From NCBI GenBank assembly GCA_947500555.1, contig CANMSE010000003.1, forward strand, positions 186,001-250,000: a DNA stretch of 64,000 nucleotides. The letters are read 5' to 3'. How positions within the stretch are numbered: the first letter of the stretch is position 1; the number at the start of each line of letters is the position of its first letter. This stretch comes from an uncultured Fulvivirga sp. Its GTDB lineage: Bacteria > Bacteroidota > Bacteroidia > Cytophagales > Cyclobacteriaceae. The translations under genes and the position numbers were made by a program. Shown here one piece after another: positions 26,530 through 35,484 of the stretch. Under the pieces are notes generated by a model. It had not been told where the DNA came from and made no database searches. It saw nothing but the letters and a program-made list of their open reading frames with translations.

Positions 26530-29496
26530 ATGTATATTAACATCCATTCCTATTACAGTTTTAAATACGGAGTTATTAGCCCGGAAGAACTGCTGAATAT
26601 AGCTCAGAAGTATAGGGTCCAAAGTTTGGCGCTGACTGATATTAATTCAACAGCTGGTAGTCTTAGTTTTGTTCGACTTGCTCAAAAAAGAGGTATTAAC
26701 CCGATTTTAGGAATTGATTTTAGAAATGGAACTGATCAGCAATTTGTGGGAATTGCTAAAAACAATAAAGGTTTTCAGGAATTAAATGAATTCCTTTCAC
26801 ACCATCTACACAATGAGTTGCCTATTCCTTCCAGAGCGCCAGCCTTTGAACAGGTGTTTATTATCTACCCTTTTGAAAAAGAATTGGACTTTGATCTTCA
26901 TGAACATGAATTCATAGGGATACGACCGTCAGATTTATCCAAACTTTTATTTTCTAAATGGAATAGTAAGCCAAAAAAGCTGGTGGCTTTTCCAACAATA
27001 ACCTTTCGGCATAAGCGTGATTTTAATACCCACCGCCTTCTTCGTGCGATTGATAAGAATACATTACTGAGTAAATTATCTAAAAATGAGGAAGGGAAAC
27101 AAAGTGATGTATTCTTATCTCCCAATGATCTTCTAAAGCTTTATGGAGAACATTACTATTTGGTGGAACAAGCTAATTATTTACTAAAACAATGCTCTAT
27201 TTATTTCGATTTTTCAACGGATATTCCTCAAAATTTAAAGACCTATACTGGTTCTGAAGAGACAGACTTCAGATTGCTAAGAAGATTGTGCATAAAGGGT
27301 ATTACGTATCGGTATCCGGATTATGGAGTTAAAACTCTCAGGAGGCTAGCCAAAGAGTTGCAGATTATTAAACAGAAGAAGTTTGTTTCTTATTTTTTGA
27401 TCAATTGCAAGATTGTCAATTATGCACGTAGCAAAGGGTATTATTATGTGGGTAGAGGAAGTGGTGCCAATAGTATTGTGGCTTATTTGATCCGGATTAC
27501 AGATGTTGACCCAATTGAACTGGATTTATATTTTGAACGGTTTATAAATCTTTACAGGCAAAATCCACCTGACTTTGATATTGATTTTTCTTCAAGAGAT
27601 AGGGAAGATGTTACTCGTTTTATTTTTGAGTACTTCAGTAAGAAAGCTCCAAATGGGGTATCATTATTAGCCACTTATAGCACTTTTAAACATCGTGCAG
27701 CAATTAGAGAACTGGGTAAAGTATTTGGTGTACCACCACATGAAATCGATAAAATTGCTGACGGAAGAGAACCTGTTGATGAATTATCAGCTATGGTGTT
27801 GAGATATGCTACCTATATCGCTAACCTACCCAGTCATTTAAGTATTCATGCGGGTGGTATACTTATCTCCGACAAGCCAATACATTATTTCACTGCGACA
27901 AGTCTTCCACCTAAAGGCTTTCCTACAGTTCATTTTGATATGCATGTAGCCGAAGATGTTGGTTTGTACAAATTTGATATACTTGGTCAGCGTGGTTTGG
28001 GAAAAATAAAGGATTGTCTTCAGCTAATAAAAACCAATCACCCAAAGGCCCCTAATATTGATATTCATGATTTTAAAGCCTTAAAAAAGGACGATCGAAT
28101 AAAAGACCTTCTCAGAGAGGCAAAAGCTATTGGGTGCTTTTATGTGGAGTCACCTGCCATGCGGATGTTATTAAGGAAACTTCGAGCTGATGAATATCTT
28201 GGATTGGTCGCAGCAAGTTCTATTATCCGTCCTGGAGTAGCAAAATCAGGTATGATGCGCCAATACATTATTCGTTTTAGAGAACCAGAGCGAGTTAATG
28301 ATGCACATCCAGTACTAAGAAAAATTATGCCTGACACATTTGGAGTGATGGTATACCAGGAAGATGTTATAAAAGTAGCTCATTATTTTGCAGGGCTTGA
28401 TTTGGGCGAGGCAGATGTCCTCAGAAGGGGAATGTCAGGTAAATACAGATCCCGAGAGGAGTTTCAAAAAGTAAGAGAGAAATACTTCGAAAACTGCCAG
28501 AAGAAAGGTTATGATAGTGCATTGGCTGCTGACGTATGGCGTCAGATAGAGAGTTTTGCTGGGTACGCCTTTGCTAAAGGGCATTCTGCATCTTACGCAG
28601 TAGAGAGCTATCAAAGCCTATTTCTTAAAGCCTATTACCCATTGGAATACATGGTAGCCACTATAAATAATGGCGGTGGATTTTATAGAGTAGAGCTTTA
28701 TGTTCATGAAGCCAGAATGCATGGAGCAGAAATATTACCTCCTTGTGTAAATGAGAGTGATGCTTATACAAAAATCTATGGAAAGGATATTTATTTGGGG
28801 TTTAGCCTGGTTAAAGATTTAGAAGATAGAGTGGTAGAAAGATTAATACATGAAAGAGCTGTATCAGGAGGCTTTAAAGATCTAGATGATTTTGTAAATC
28901 GAATAGAAATATCACTGGAACAGTTATCAATCCTAATACGAGTAGGAGGGTTTCGTTTCATGGGAATTAATAAAAAGGAGTTAATGTGGAAAGCTCATTT
29001 TTTATTAGGTAACTCCAAAAAAAGTAGTCCAAGCCCGACTTTATTTTCTGTTGATTATAAGCAGTTTAAATTGCCAAAATTAAGTTTTAGTTTAATGGAA
29101 GATGCGTTTGATGAAATGGAACTTATAGGCTTCCCTTTGGTCAACCCGTTCAGCTTGGTTGATGGCGAATTTAAGAGCACTTTATGTGTAAAAGACTTGA
29201 AGCGTCATACCGATAAGGTAGTCACTATTATGGGCTATTTGATAGCCATTAAAAATACGAATACGTCTAAAGGTAGTCGAATGAATTTCGGAACGTTTAT
29301 TGACCTAAATGGTCAATTCATTGACACTGTTCATTTTCCTCCTTCAGCAGCAAAATGGCCTTTTAGAGGCAGAGGGGTCTACACGATTACAGGCAAAGTA
29401 GTAGAAGAATATGATTTCCAGTCAATTGAAGTGATTATGATGGAAAAAGAACGATATATAGATGACCCACGGTATTCGACAGATATCATTAATTAA
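26530..29496 (+). CDS. DnaE2-like DNA polymerase III alpha subunit (error-prone type)
   Basis: A 988-residue C-family polymerase. The PHP domain starts with YINIHSYYSFKYG, the palm contains YVGRGSGANSIVAYLIR and PDFDIDF with catalytic D350 and D352, and the fingers contain KGHSASYAVESYQSLFLKAYYP. A helix-hairpin-helix region and an OB-fold (VVTIMGYLIAI) end the protein. At under 1000 residues and placed next to dinB it fits the error-prone DnaE2/ImuC group rather than the replicative DnaE1 of about 1150-1200 residues or more. The ATG at 26530 is chosen because an earlier start at 26479 would add 17 residues encoded by the repeat element and lacking in the family. Confidence 0.88.
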   Translation: MYINIHSYYSFKYGVISPEELLNIAQKYRVQSLALTDINSTAGSLSFVRLAQKRGINPILGIDFRNGTDQQFVGIAKNNKGFQELNEFLSHHLHNELPIPSRAPAFEQVFIIYPFEKELDFDLHEHEFIGIRPSDLSKLLFSKWNSKPKKLVAFPTITFRHKRDFNTHRLLRAIDKNTLLSKLSKNEEGKQSDVFLSPNDLLKLYGEHYYLVEQANYLLKQCSIYFDFSTDIPQNLKTYTGSEETDFRLLRRLCIKGITYRYPDYGVKTLRRLAKELQIIKQKKFVSYFLINCKIVNYARSKGYYYVGRGSGANSIVAYLIRITDVDPIELDLYFERFINLYRQNPPDFDIDFSSRDREDVTRFIFEYFSKKAPNGVSLLATYSTFKHRAAIRELGKVFGVPPHEIDKIADGREPVDELSAMVLRYATYIANLPSHLSIHAGGILISDKPIHYFTATSLPPKGFPTVHFDMHVAEDVGLYKFDILGQRGLGKIKDCLQLIKTNHPKAPNIDIHDFKALKKDDRIKDLLREAKAIGCFYVESPAMRMLLRKLRADEYLGLVAASSIIRPGVAKSGMMRQYIIRFREPERVNDAHPVLRKIMPDTFGVMVYQEDVIKVAHYFAGLDLGEADVLRRGMSGKYRSREEFQKVREKYFENCQKKGYDSALAADVWRQIESFAGYAFAKGHSASYAVESYQSLFLKAYYPLEYMVATINNGGGFYRVELYVHEARMHGAEILPPCVNESDAYTKIYGKDIYLGFSLVKDLEDRVVERLIHERAVSGGFKDLDDFVNRIEISLEQLSILIRVGGFRFMGINKKELMWKAHFLLGNSKKSSPSPTLFSVDYKQFKLPKLSFSLMEDAFDEMELIGFPLVNPFSLVDGEFKSTLCVKDLKRHTDKVVTIMGYLIAIKNTNTSKGSRMNFGTFIDLNGQFIDTVHFPPSAAKWPFRGRGVYTITGKVVEEYDFQSIEVIMMEKERYIDDPRYSTDIIN

Positions 29497-29500
29497 TCAA

Positions 29501-29519
29501 CCCAAAGGTTAGCTTTGGG
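29501..29519. terminator. Hairpin between convergent dnaE2 and lipoprotein genes
   Basis: CCCAAAG / CTTTGGG with a 5-base loop lies directly after the dnaE2 stop and before the stop of the minus-strand gene. There is no T run, so it is only a weak terminator candidate. Confidence 0.4.
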
Positions 29520-29526
29520 AACGGAG

Positions 29527-30021
29527 CTATTTTGCTTCAAATGAAAGGTCAGTCCACATGGAACGCCATATTTTCCATGACTCATCTTTTTGACGTTTGT
29601 ATATAGTAGTGTTGTATCCTTTCTGTATCATACCGAAGCTAAGCGTGTCTTTTTGATAATCCCAATCTAAAAGGGATCGATGGGTAGTTATTGCAATAGA
29701 ATCTATAAGGTTAAAGCTTATAATATCTGTAATGAATTTGTTTATCACCGTTTTCGAACTGTCATCGGGAAACCAAAATTCTCTGATATTATCCTTTCCG
29801 GTAACAGGATCAAATAGGTTAGGTTGAATTTGTGCATTCCCCTGAAGTAAGTTCATCACTTTTTCTTCATCCATCTCCTTCCAACCTTCTACATAATCTT
29901 TATGAACTTGTCTAATTAGCTTTTCATCTTTCGAAATCTCCGTATTAGTAGGAGAGCAGGCTGAGAATAGTACAATTACCAAAATAAAAGACTTTTTTAG
30001 ATTGGTTACGGTTGTTTTCAT
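29527..30021 (-). CDS. NTF2/SnoaL-like lipoprotein
   Basis: A 164-residue lipoprotein with a lipobox ending FSAC near residue 22. The mature part resembles the NTF2-like (SnoaL, DUF4440) cone fold: an N-terminal helix (ISKDEKLIRQVHKDYVEGWK), a second helix and loop (KVMNLLQGNAQIQPN), and a C-terminal curved sheet ending WKIWRSMWTDLSFEAK. In Bacteroidota such proteins often have no known enzyme activity. Its stop is close to the convergent dnaE2 stop. No partner gene is apparent. Confidence 0.7.
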   Translation of the reverse strand: MKTTVTNLKKSFILVIVLFSACSPTNTEISKDEKLIRQVHKDYVEGWKEMDEEKVMNLLQGNAQIQPNLFDPVTGKDNIREFWFPDDSSKTVINKFITDIISFNLIDSIAITTHRSLLDWDYQKDTLSFGMIQKGYNTTIYKRQKDESWKIWRSMWTDLSFEAK

Positions 30022-30244
30022 ATTAGTGTATAGTAATGTTGAAAATTCATTTCTTTCTAACGTAGACAGCAGTACTAAACGTTGTTTTGAATAGAAGATA
30101 TGCTATGAAGGGTATTAATATGCCATTGAAGGTATCAATAAGTGAGATGAGTAGTTCAATTCGTCATAACCACACTATACATAGCAATCAATAGGAGTAA
30201 CTATTAAGTAGATTTATCATGGCGAATATGATTTGTGGATTGCT

Positions 30245-30286
30245 AGACCTCAGCTCACTATTGTAGATGGGTTGAGGTCTGTTTTT
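30245..30286 (+). terminator. Plus-strand terminator-like hairpin in the gap after glnS
   Basis: AGACCTCA / TGAGGTCT (30245-30252, 30273-30280) with a 20-base loop is followed by GTTTTTA on the plus strand only. Both flanking genes are on the minus strand, so it cannot serve either of them as a standard terminator. It may end a small plus-strand RNA within 30022-30240, a region without any coding frame I can support. Confidence 0.4.
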
Positions 30287-32312
30287 ATAACGCTTTTGCT
30301 TCCGCTGACAGCAATTCATTGCTATCTGAGATACCCGCAGAAATGAATGCGTCTATGGCATCATTACGTTTCAGTCCATTCTTAAGCAATACACCTAATG
30401 TAAGTGTCACGCCAATACGAGTACCTATTTTTTTAGCGGCAGTATTAAATAATGGTTCTAATTCATCATAAGATACTTCAGGTGCCAGCTTAATAATGTT
30501 GGCTCTGGCGGCTTCTAATTTATCTCCTGAAAGGTTAGCATACTTTTTACTTATCTTTTGGATTTCACTCAATGCACTTCGCTGAGGTTGTTGCTGAGGG
30601 TTATTTTTAGGTTGAGTATTCTGCTGTTGTGTGGGCTTCTGTTTGGCCCATGAGTCCTTCAGGCCAACTGTTTTATTAAATACAAGCAGGTCAGTCGAAG
30701 AATCAAGGTCAGGAGTGAAGTACCCTAGTCGTTGAAACTGGAACTTATCACCCAAAGTGGCCTCTTTTAAAAAGGGCTCTAAATATGCTTCTTTGATTAT
30801 ATTGAGTGAATTTGGATTTATAAAGTCCATGAAGCTCTTATCTTCATGACTATCAGGGGCTTCATCTAAAAATAATCGATCATATTCACGCACTTCAGCT
30901 TTTATGGCATGCTCAATAGAGACCCAGTGCAAAGTACCTTTTACTCTTCGGGCACTGGCTTCGGTGCCGCTACCTGATCGGGAATCTAAATCTGCCGTAC
31001 AATGAATTTCAGTGATGTTTCCGTCCTCATCTTTTATGACAGACTCACCTTTTATGATGTAAGCATTCTTCAAGCGAACTTCTTTTCCTAAAGTCAGTCT
31101 GAAGAACTTATTTCCGGCTTCCTCCTTAAAGTCTTCACGTTCTATAAATAGTTCTCTTGAGAAAGGCATCTCGTGAGTTCCTGAATTAGAGTCTTCAGGG
31201 TTATTCTCCGCCTCCAGTATTTCCTCTTTATCTTCAGGATAATTGGTTATTACTAATTTTACCGGATTTAGAACACCCATCACGCGTGTAGCCGTTTTAT
31301 TTAGATCCTCACGTATACAGAATTCCAGTAATGAGACATCGGTAACACTATCCCTTTTTGAAATACCTGATAGATCACTAAACTTTCTAATAGACTCGGG
31401 AGTATAGCCCCTTCGTCTTAAACCTGAGATAGTAGGCATCCTGGGGTCATCCCAGCCAGAAACTATTTTGCCTTGAACAAGCTCTAATAACTTGCGCTTG
31501 CTCATAACGGTATAACTCAAATTGCGCCTTGCAAACTCACGCTGTTTAGGTCTTAGCTTGTTTGGATTATAAACCTGATCTATAAACCAATTATATAACT
31601 CTCGATGAGATTTGAATTCCAACGTACAAAGAGAGTGGGAGACCTGTTCAATGTAATCTGACTCGCCATGTGTCCAATCGTACATCGGATAGATGCACCA
31701 ATCATTTCCTGTCCGATGGTGCGCTTTCTTTAGTATGCGATACATAATTGGATCACGCATCAGCATATTGGTAGAGCTCATATCTATTTTAGCGCGAAGA
31801 ACATAAGCACCTGCTTCAAATTCACCAGCTTTCATTTTCTCAAATAGTGCGAGGTTTTCTTCAACAGATTGATCTCTGTAAGGGCTATTTACACCCACAG
31901 TAGTTGGAGTACCTTTTTGCTCGGCCATAACCTCTGCTGATTGTCCATCAACATAGGCCTTGCCTTTTTTGATTAATTCTATTGCCCAATCATAGAGTTG
32001 CTGAAAATAGTCTGAAGAGTAGCATTCAGTTGCCCATTGGAACCCTAACCATTCTATGTCATGCTTGATGGCATCTACATATTCCTGTTCTTCTTTAGCA
32101 GGATTGGTGTCATCAAAACGAAGGTTCACCGGAGCATTATATCGCTCACCTAAACCAAAATTCAGGCAAATGGATGCTGCATGGCCAATGTGCAAGTAGC
32201 CGTTAGGCTCCGGAGGAAAACGAAAGCGAAGCTGATCCTTTGAAAAACCATTTTTCAAATCCTCTTCAATGATTTCTTCAACAAAATTAAGTGATTTATT
32301 TCCTTCGGTCAT
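30285..32312 (-). CDS. glnS: Glutamine--tRNA ligase with a C-terminal extension
   Basis: A class I synthetase charging tRNA-Gln. The HIGH motif is exact (residues 41-44, in PPEPNGYLHIGH, the GlnRS form), the KMSKS loop appears as VMSKRK, and the middle has the RFDDTNP and YDWTHGESDYIEQVSHSLC segments typical of GlnRS. The anticodon-binding beta-barrels follow. At 675 residues it is about 120 longer than E. coli GlnRS (554). A Gln/Pro/Lys-rich linker (coding region about 30570-30650) joins an extra helical domain of about 95 residues that I cannot assign. Deinococcus GlnRS is known to carry a C-terminal YqeY-like domain; whether this tail is related is open. Confidence 0.95.
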   Translation of the reverse strand: MTEGNKSLNFVEEIIEEDLKNGFSKDQLRFRFPPEPNGYLHIGHAASICLNFGLGERYNAPVNLRFDDTNPAKEEQEYVDAIKHDIEWLGFQWATECYSSDYFQQLYDWAIELIKKGKAYVDGQSAEVMAEQKGTPTTVGVNSPYRDQSVEENLALFEKMKAGEFEAGAYVLRAKIDMSSTNMLMRDPIMYRILKKAHHRTGNDWCIYPMYDWTHGESDYIEQVSHSLCTLEFKSHRELYNWFIDQVYNPNKLRPKQREFARRNLSYTVMSKRKLLELVQGKIVSGWDDPRMPTISGLRRRGYTPESIRKFSDLSGISKRDSVTDVSLLEFCIREDLNKTATRVMGVLNPVKLVITNYPEDKEEILEAENNPEDSNSGTHEMPFSRELFIEREDFKEEAGNKFFRLTLGKEVRLKNAYIIKGESVIKDEDGNITEIHCTADLDSRSGSGTEASARRVKGTLHWVSIEHAIKAEVREYDRLFLDEAPDSHEDKSFMDFINPNSLNIIKEAYLEPFLKEATLGDKFQFQRLGYFTPDLDSSTDLLVFNKTVGLKDSWAKQKPTQQQNTQPKNNPQQQPQRSALSEIQKISKKYANLSGDKLEAARANIIKLAPEVSYDELEPLFNTAAKKIGTRIGVTLTLGVLLKNGLKRNDAIDAFISAGISDSNELLSAEAKAL

Positions 32313-32330
32313 GAGCTAAAAATTGTTTGG

Positions 32331-32338
32331 CAAAGCTA
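32331..32338 (-). promoter_or_regulatory. -7 element of glnS
   Basis: TAGCTTTG on the minus strand matches TAnnTTTG, 18 bases before the glnS start codon. No clear -33 box is seen. Confidence 0.5.
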
Positions 32339-32417
32339 TTAAAAACCACTTAAAAATAGTCGAATTTGATTTGTTTGCTAGATGACTGATTAAATATTTG
32401 AAGCCAAAAGATATAAG

Positions 32418-32461
32418 ATCTACGATAAGGAAACATATTTATTTAATCTACGTTAAGGAAA
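32418..32461 (+). promoter_or_regulatory. 16-bp direct repeat before padR, candidate operator
   Basis: Two copies of ATCTACG[A/T]TAAGGAAA (32418-32433 and 32446-32461) differ in one base and start 28 bases apart, the second ending 13 bases before the padR start. The spacing of nearly three helical turns would put both on the same DNA face. Autoregulation by the PadR protein is an inference. Confidence 0.6.
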
Positions 32462-32474
32462 GAAATAGAGAATT

Positions 32475-32795
32475 ATGGGAAAAAACTACTTAGGCGAATT
32501 TGAAGAGTTAATTATGTTGGCCATTGGTGTACTTGGTGATAATGCTTATGGTGTAAGTATTAAAGATGAAATGCAAACGAGGACCAAAAAGAAACCTAGC
32601 ATTGGTGCATTGCATACAGCCCTTCAAAGACTCGAAAATAAAGGGTTGGTTGAGTCATGGGAGGGCGGAGCTACAAATGAACGTGGCGGCAGAAAAAAGA
32701 GATTTTATAAACTAACCATATTCGGACTTAAGTCATTGACTCAGGCGCATGAAACTCGGAATGAAATGTTTAGTCTCATTGTAAAACCTGCATAA
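32475..32795 (+). CDS. PadR-family transcriptional regulator
   Basis: A 106-residue winged helix-turn-helix repressor of the PadR family, subfamily with a short C-terminus. Key pieces are YLGEFEELIMLAIGVLGDNA, YGVSIKDEM, SIGALHTALQRLENKGLVES and the wing GGRKKRFYKLTIFGLKSL. In Cytophagales such regulators often sit directly before an FtsX-type permease gene, as here with one base between. It probably controls this two-gene operon through the direct repeat upstream. Confidence 0.92.
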   Translation: MGKNYLGEFEELIMLAIGVLGDNAYGVSIKDEMQTRTKKKPSIGALHTALQRLENKGLVESWEGGATNERGGRKKRFYKLTIFGLKSLTQAHETRNEMFSLIVKPA

Positions 32796-32796
32796 T

Positions 32797-35394
32797 ATGG
32801 AAAGGTTAAAAAGGTTACTTTTTCGGATCATAGAGAAACTAGCCCCTGAAATTGCCGAGAACGTAAAGGGGGATCTTGAGGAACTATATCAACGTGCCTC
32901 AGAGAGCAAGGGGAAGCTAGGAGCCACAGTCCTTCTTGTGATTGAATTCATTACATGCTTCAAACTGATTCTTAATCACAACGGTTTCAATAAAATTAAA
33001 TTGACACCATTTACTACAGATGTAAAAATGTCTTGGCGTGTTCTTGTCAAGAATCCTTCCTATTCTGTGGTGAGCCTTTTAGGTCTGACTCTAGGTTTGA
33101 CTGCCTCATTAATGATCTTCATATACGTTCATAATGAGTTAAATTATGATCGTCATCATCAAAAGGCAAATCGTATCTATCGTTTAGTCTATGATTTAAC
33201 GGATCGAAGTGAGAACCTTCCTTGGGCAATTATTACAGGCAAATGGGCTCCGATGATCACTGATCAATATTCAGAAGTAGAAAATTTTGTTAGGATAACA
33301 CCAACCTGGGGTAGCAAATCACTTATAAAAACAAACCAAATTAACACGGGATTTTATGAAGAGGGTTTCATGTGGGCTGATTCAACTTTCACTTCAATTT
33401 TTGATTTAGAGTGGTTGGTTGGGGATCGTGAAAATCCCATTGCCAAGCCTAATTCAATTATTATTAATGAAGAAATAGCAGTGAAATACTTTGGAGGTGT
33501 TGATAATGCTATTGGTAATGTTATTAATAGAGATAATGAGACAGATTACATTGTCACAGCTGTATTCAAAAATATGCCAAGCACCTCGCATTTTCATGCA
33601 CAAATGATTGCTTCTATTATGACTGGTACCACAGAAGAAGAACGTGATAAGTTTTGGAACTATAGTTATGTAGTGCTGAAAGATGGAGCGAAACCTGATC
33701 ATTTAAATAAACTATTTCCAAAGTTAGTCAGCCAGCATATAGATAGTGCGACTCTACCGAGACTATATTTGCAACCACTTACTTCCATCTATTTAGATTC
33801 TCAATTAATGTATGAGTTTGAACCTGTGGGTAATAAATCTACTGTTCGGATATTCATTGGAGTAGGTTTTTTTATACTTTTTATAGCCTGTATAAATTTC
33901 ATCAACCTATCTACGGCTTATGGAGCGAAGCGTACAAAAGAAATTGGGATCAAGAAAGTGCTTGGAGCTCATCGCTTTTCTTTGTTAAAACAACTAGTGC
34001 TAGAAAGTGCCCTTATTACCATGATTGGGATCGGATTCGCTGTCGTATTAAGCATTTTACTTTTTCCTTATACCGAAGCACTTATTGGTAAGCAACTAGA
34101 CTTAAGTCATTTATATACCCTTAATAATATAGCCATTCTTCTTGGGTTTGTTTTTTTAATAGGTTTTCTATCAGGAGCCTATCCTGCTCTATATGTTTCT
34201 TCTCATAAACCAGTGAATATTTTTGCTAAAGCAAGCTCAGGTGGGAGGCCTTTTATTAGAAAAGCACTTTCGGTTATTCAATTTATGATGTCTATAGCTT
34301 TAATTGCAGGATCAATAACTGTCTATAAACAACTTCAATATTTTCAATCAAAGGATACAGGCATACAGCCTGAACAAGTGTTAGTTGTTCCATTGGATTA
34401 TGCTCAAAATATTAAAAAAGATCATCATGGCTTTAAAGCTGAATTAGAACAGCATTCTGGCATAAAGAGCATTTCTTTAATGTCTAGCTTACCCGGAGAA
34501 TTGATACGAATGTGGGTCGGGGATATACGCCTCTTACACGGTACAGATGAGGATAAGCTTCGAGTGAAAATATTTGATTCAGATTATGATTTCATAGAGA
34601 CTCTCGGATTACAAATAGTAAAAGGGCGTGACTATTCCAGAGACTATGCTACTGATACTACTCGTGCTGTACTTATCAATGAAACAGCTGCTAAAGCTCT
34701 TGGCATTACCAACTTAGATACAACTTCAATATATACGTATTCTAATCTTCAGAATAAGGAGCTTAAGGTCATAGGAATAGTGAAAGACTTTCACTTTGCT
34801 TCGTTACATAACATCATTGAGCCTCTGGTCATATATAATCGTGCTGAAACCGATAATAAAACCAAAATGGTAGTGAGAATTGATACTAAAGATTTATACA
34901 ATACACTCAGCTATATTGAAGAAACCTGGGGTTCCTATGAGCCCGATCGCACTTTTGAAAGCTATTTTCTCGATGCTTATTTCCAAAGCAAATACACTAA
35001 GGAACAAACCGCCATGAAATTACTAATTATTTTTACTTTTTTGGCCATATTCATAGCATGTCTGGGCTTGTTCGGTTTGGCTACATATGTACTGCAAAAT
35101 CGTCAAAAAGAAGTAAGTGTCAGAAAAGTACTGGGGGCCTCAGTAGGACAACTATGGCTGTTGCTTACTCGAGAGTTTGTGTGGCTAATCTTAATCTCAT
35201 TTTTTTTAGTATCCCCTTTAGTATACTATCTTATGGAAAACTGGCTCTCTGATTTTGCGTATCGAATAGATATTGATCCACTTATATTTTTATTTTCAAT
35301 ACTTATTGTTCTAGTGCCTGCACTTTTTTCGGTTAGTTTTAAGAGCATGGAAATTGCAAAAGTGAATCCTAAAGATGTTCTTTCAGGGGATTGA
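32797..35394 (+). CDS. FtsX/MacB-like permease with N-terminal permease-prefix domain
   Basis: An 865-residue inner-membrane protein. Residues 1-75 form the permease-prefix domain (ENVKGDLEELYQRASESKGK plus one membrane helix). Then come two MacB_PCD/FtsX modules: the first with TM helix SLLGLTLGLTASLMIFIYVH, a large periplasmic domain and three TM helices (FINLSTAYGAKRTKEIGIKK), the second with FIRKALSVIQFMMSIALIAG, another periplasmic domain and three TM helices (VLQNRQKEVSVRKVLGAS). These are the signatures of type VII ABC permeases for lipoprotein, peptide or signal handling. No ATPase gene is adjacent. The PadR gene is one base upstream. Confidence 0.92.
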   Translation: MERLKRLLFRIIEKLAPEIAENVKGDLEELYQRASESKGKLGATVLLVIEFITCFKLILNHNGFNKIKLTPFTTDVKMSWRVLVKNPSYSVVSLLGLTLGLTASLMIFIYVHNELNYDRHHQKANRIYRLVYDLTDRSENLPWAIITGKWAPMITDQYSEVENFVRITPTWGSKSLIKTNQINTGFYEEGFMWADSTFTSIFDLEWLVGDRENPIAKPNSIIINEEIAVKYFGGVDNAIGNVINRDNETDYIVTAVFKNMPSTSHFHAQMIASIMTGTTEEERDKFWNYSYVVLKDGAKPDHLNKLFPKLVSQHIDSATLPRLYLQPLTSIYLDSQLMYEFEPVGNKSTVRIFIGVGFFILFIACINFINLSTAYGAKRTKEIGIKKVLGAHRFSLLKQLVLESALITMIGIGFAVVLSILLFPYTEALIGKQLDLSHLYTLNNIAILLGFVFLIGFLSGAYPALYVSSHKPVNIFAKASSGGRPFIRKALSVIQFMMSIALIAGSITVYKQLQYFQSKDTGIQPEQVLVVPLDYAQNIKKDHHGFKAELEQHSGIKSISLMSSLPGELIRMWVGDIRLLHGTDEDKLRVKIFDSDYDFIETLGLQIVKGRDYSRDYATDTTRAVLINETAAKALGITNLDTTSIYTYSNLQNKELKVIGIVKDFHFASLHNIIEPLVIYNRAETDNKTKMVVRIDTKDLYNTLSYIEETWGSYEPDRTFESYFLDAYFQSKYTKEQTAMKLLIIFTFLAIFIACLGLFGLATYVLQNRQKEVSVRKVLGASVGQLWLLLTREFVWLILISFFLVSPLVYYLMENWLSDFAYRIDIDPLIFLFSILIVLVPALFSVSFKSMEIAKVNPKDVLSGD

Positions 35395-35484
35395 CTTAAC
35401 GCCAATTGATTGGATTTGACGTTCATGTAATACTTTAAGCTTTTTTTAACGTATAGTCTCCATTTATTTGTCTTTATTTATGGC

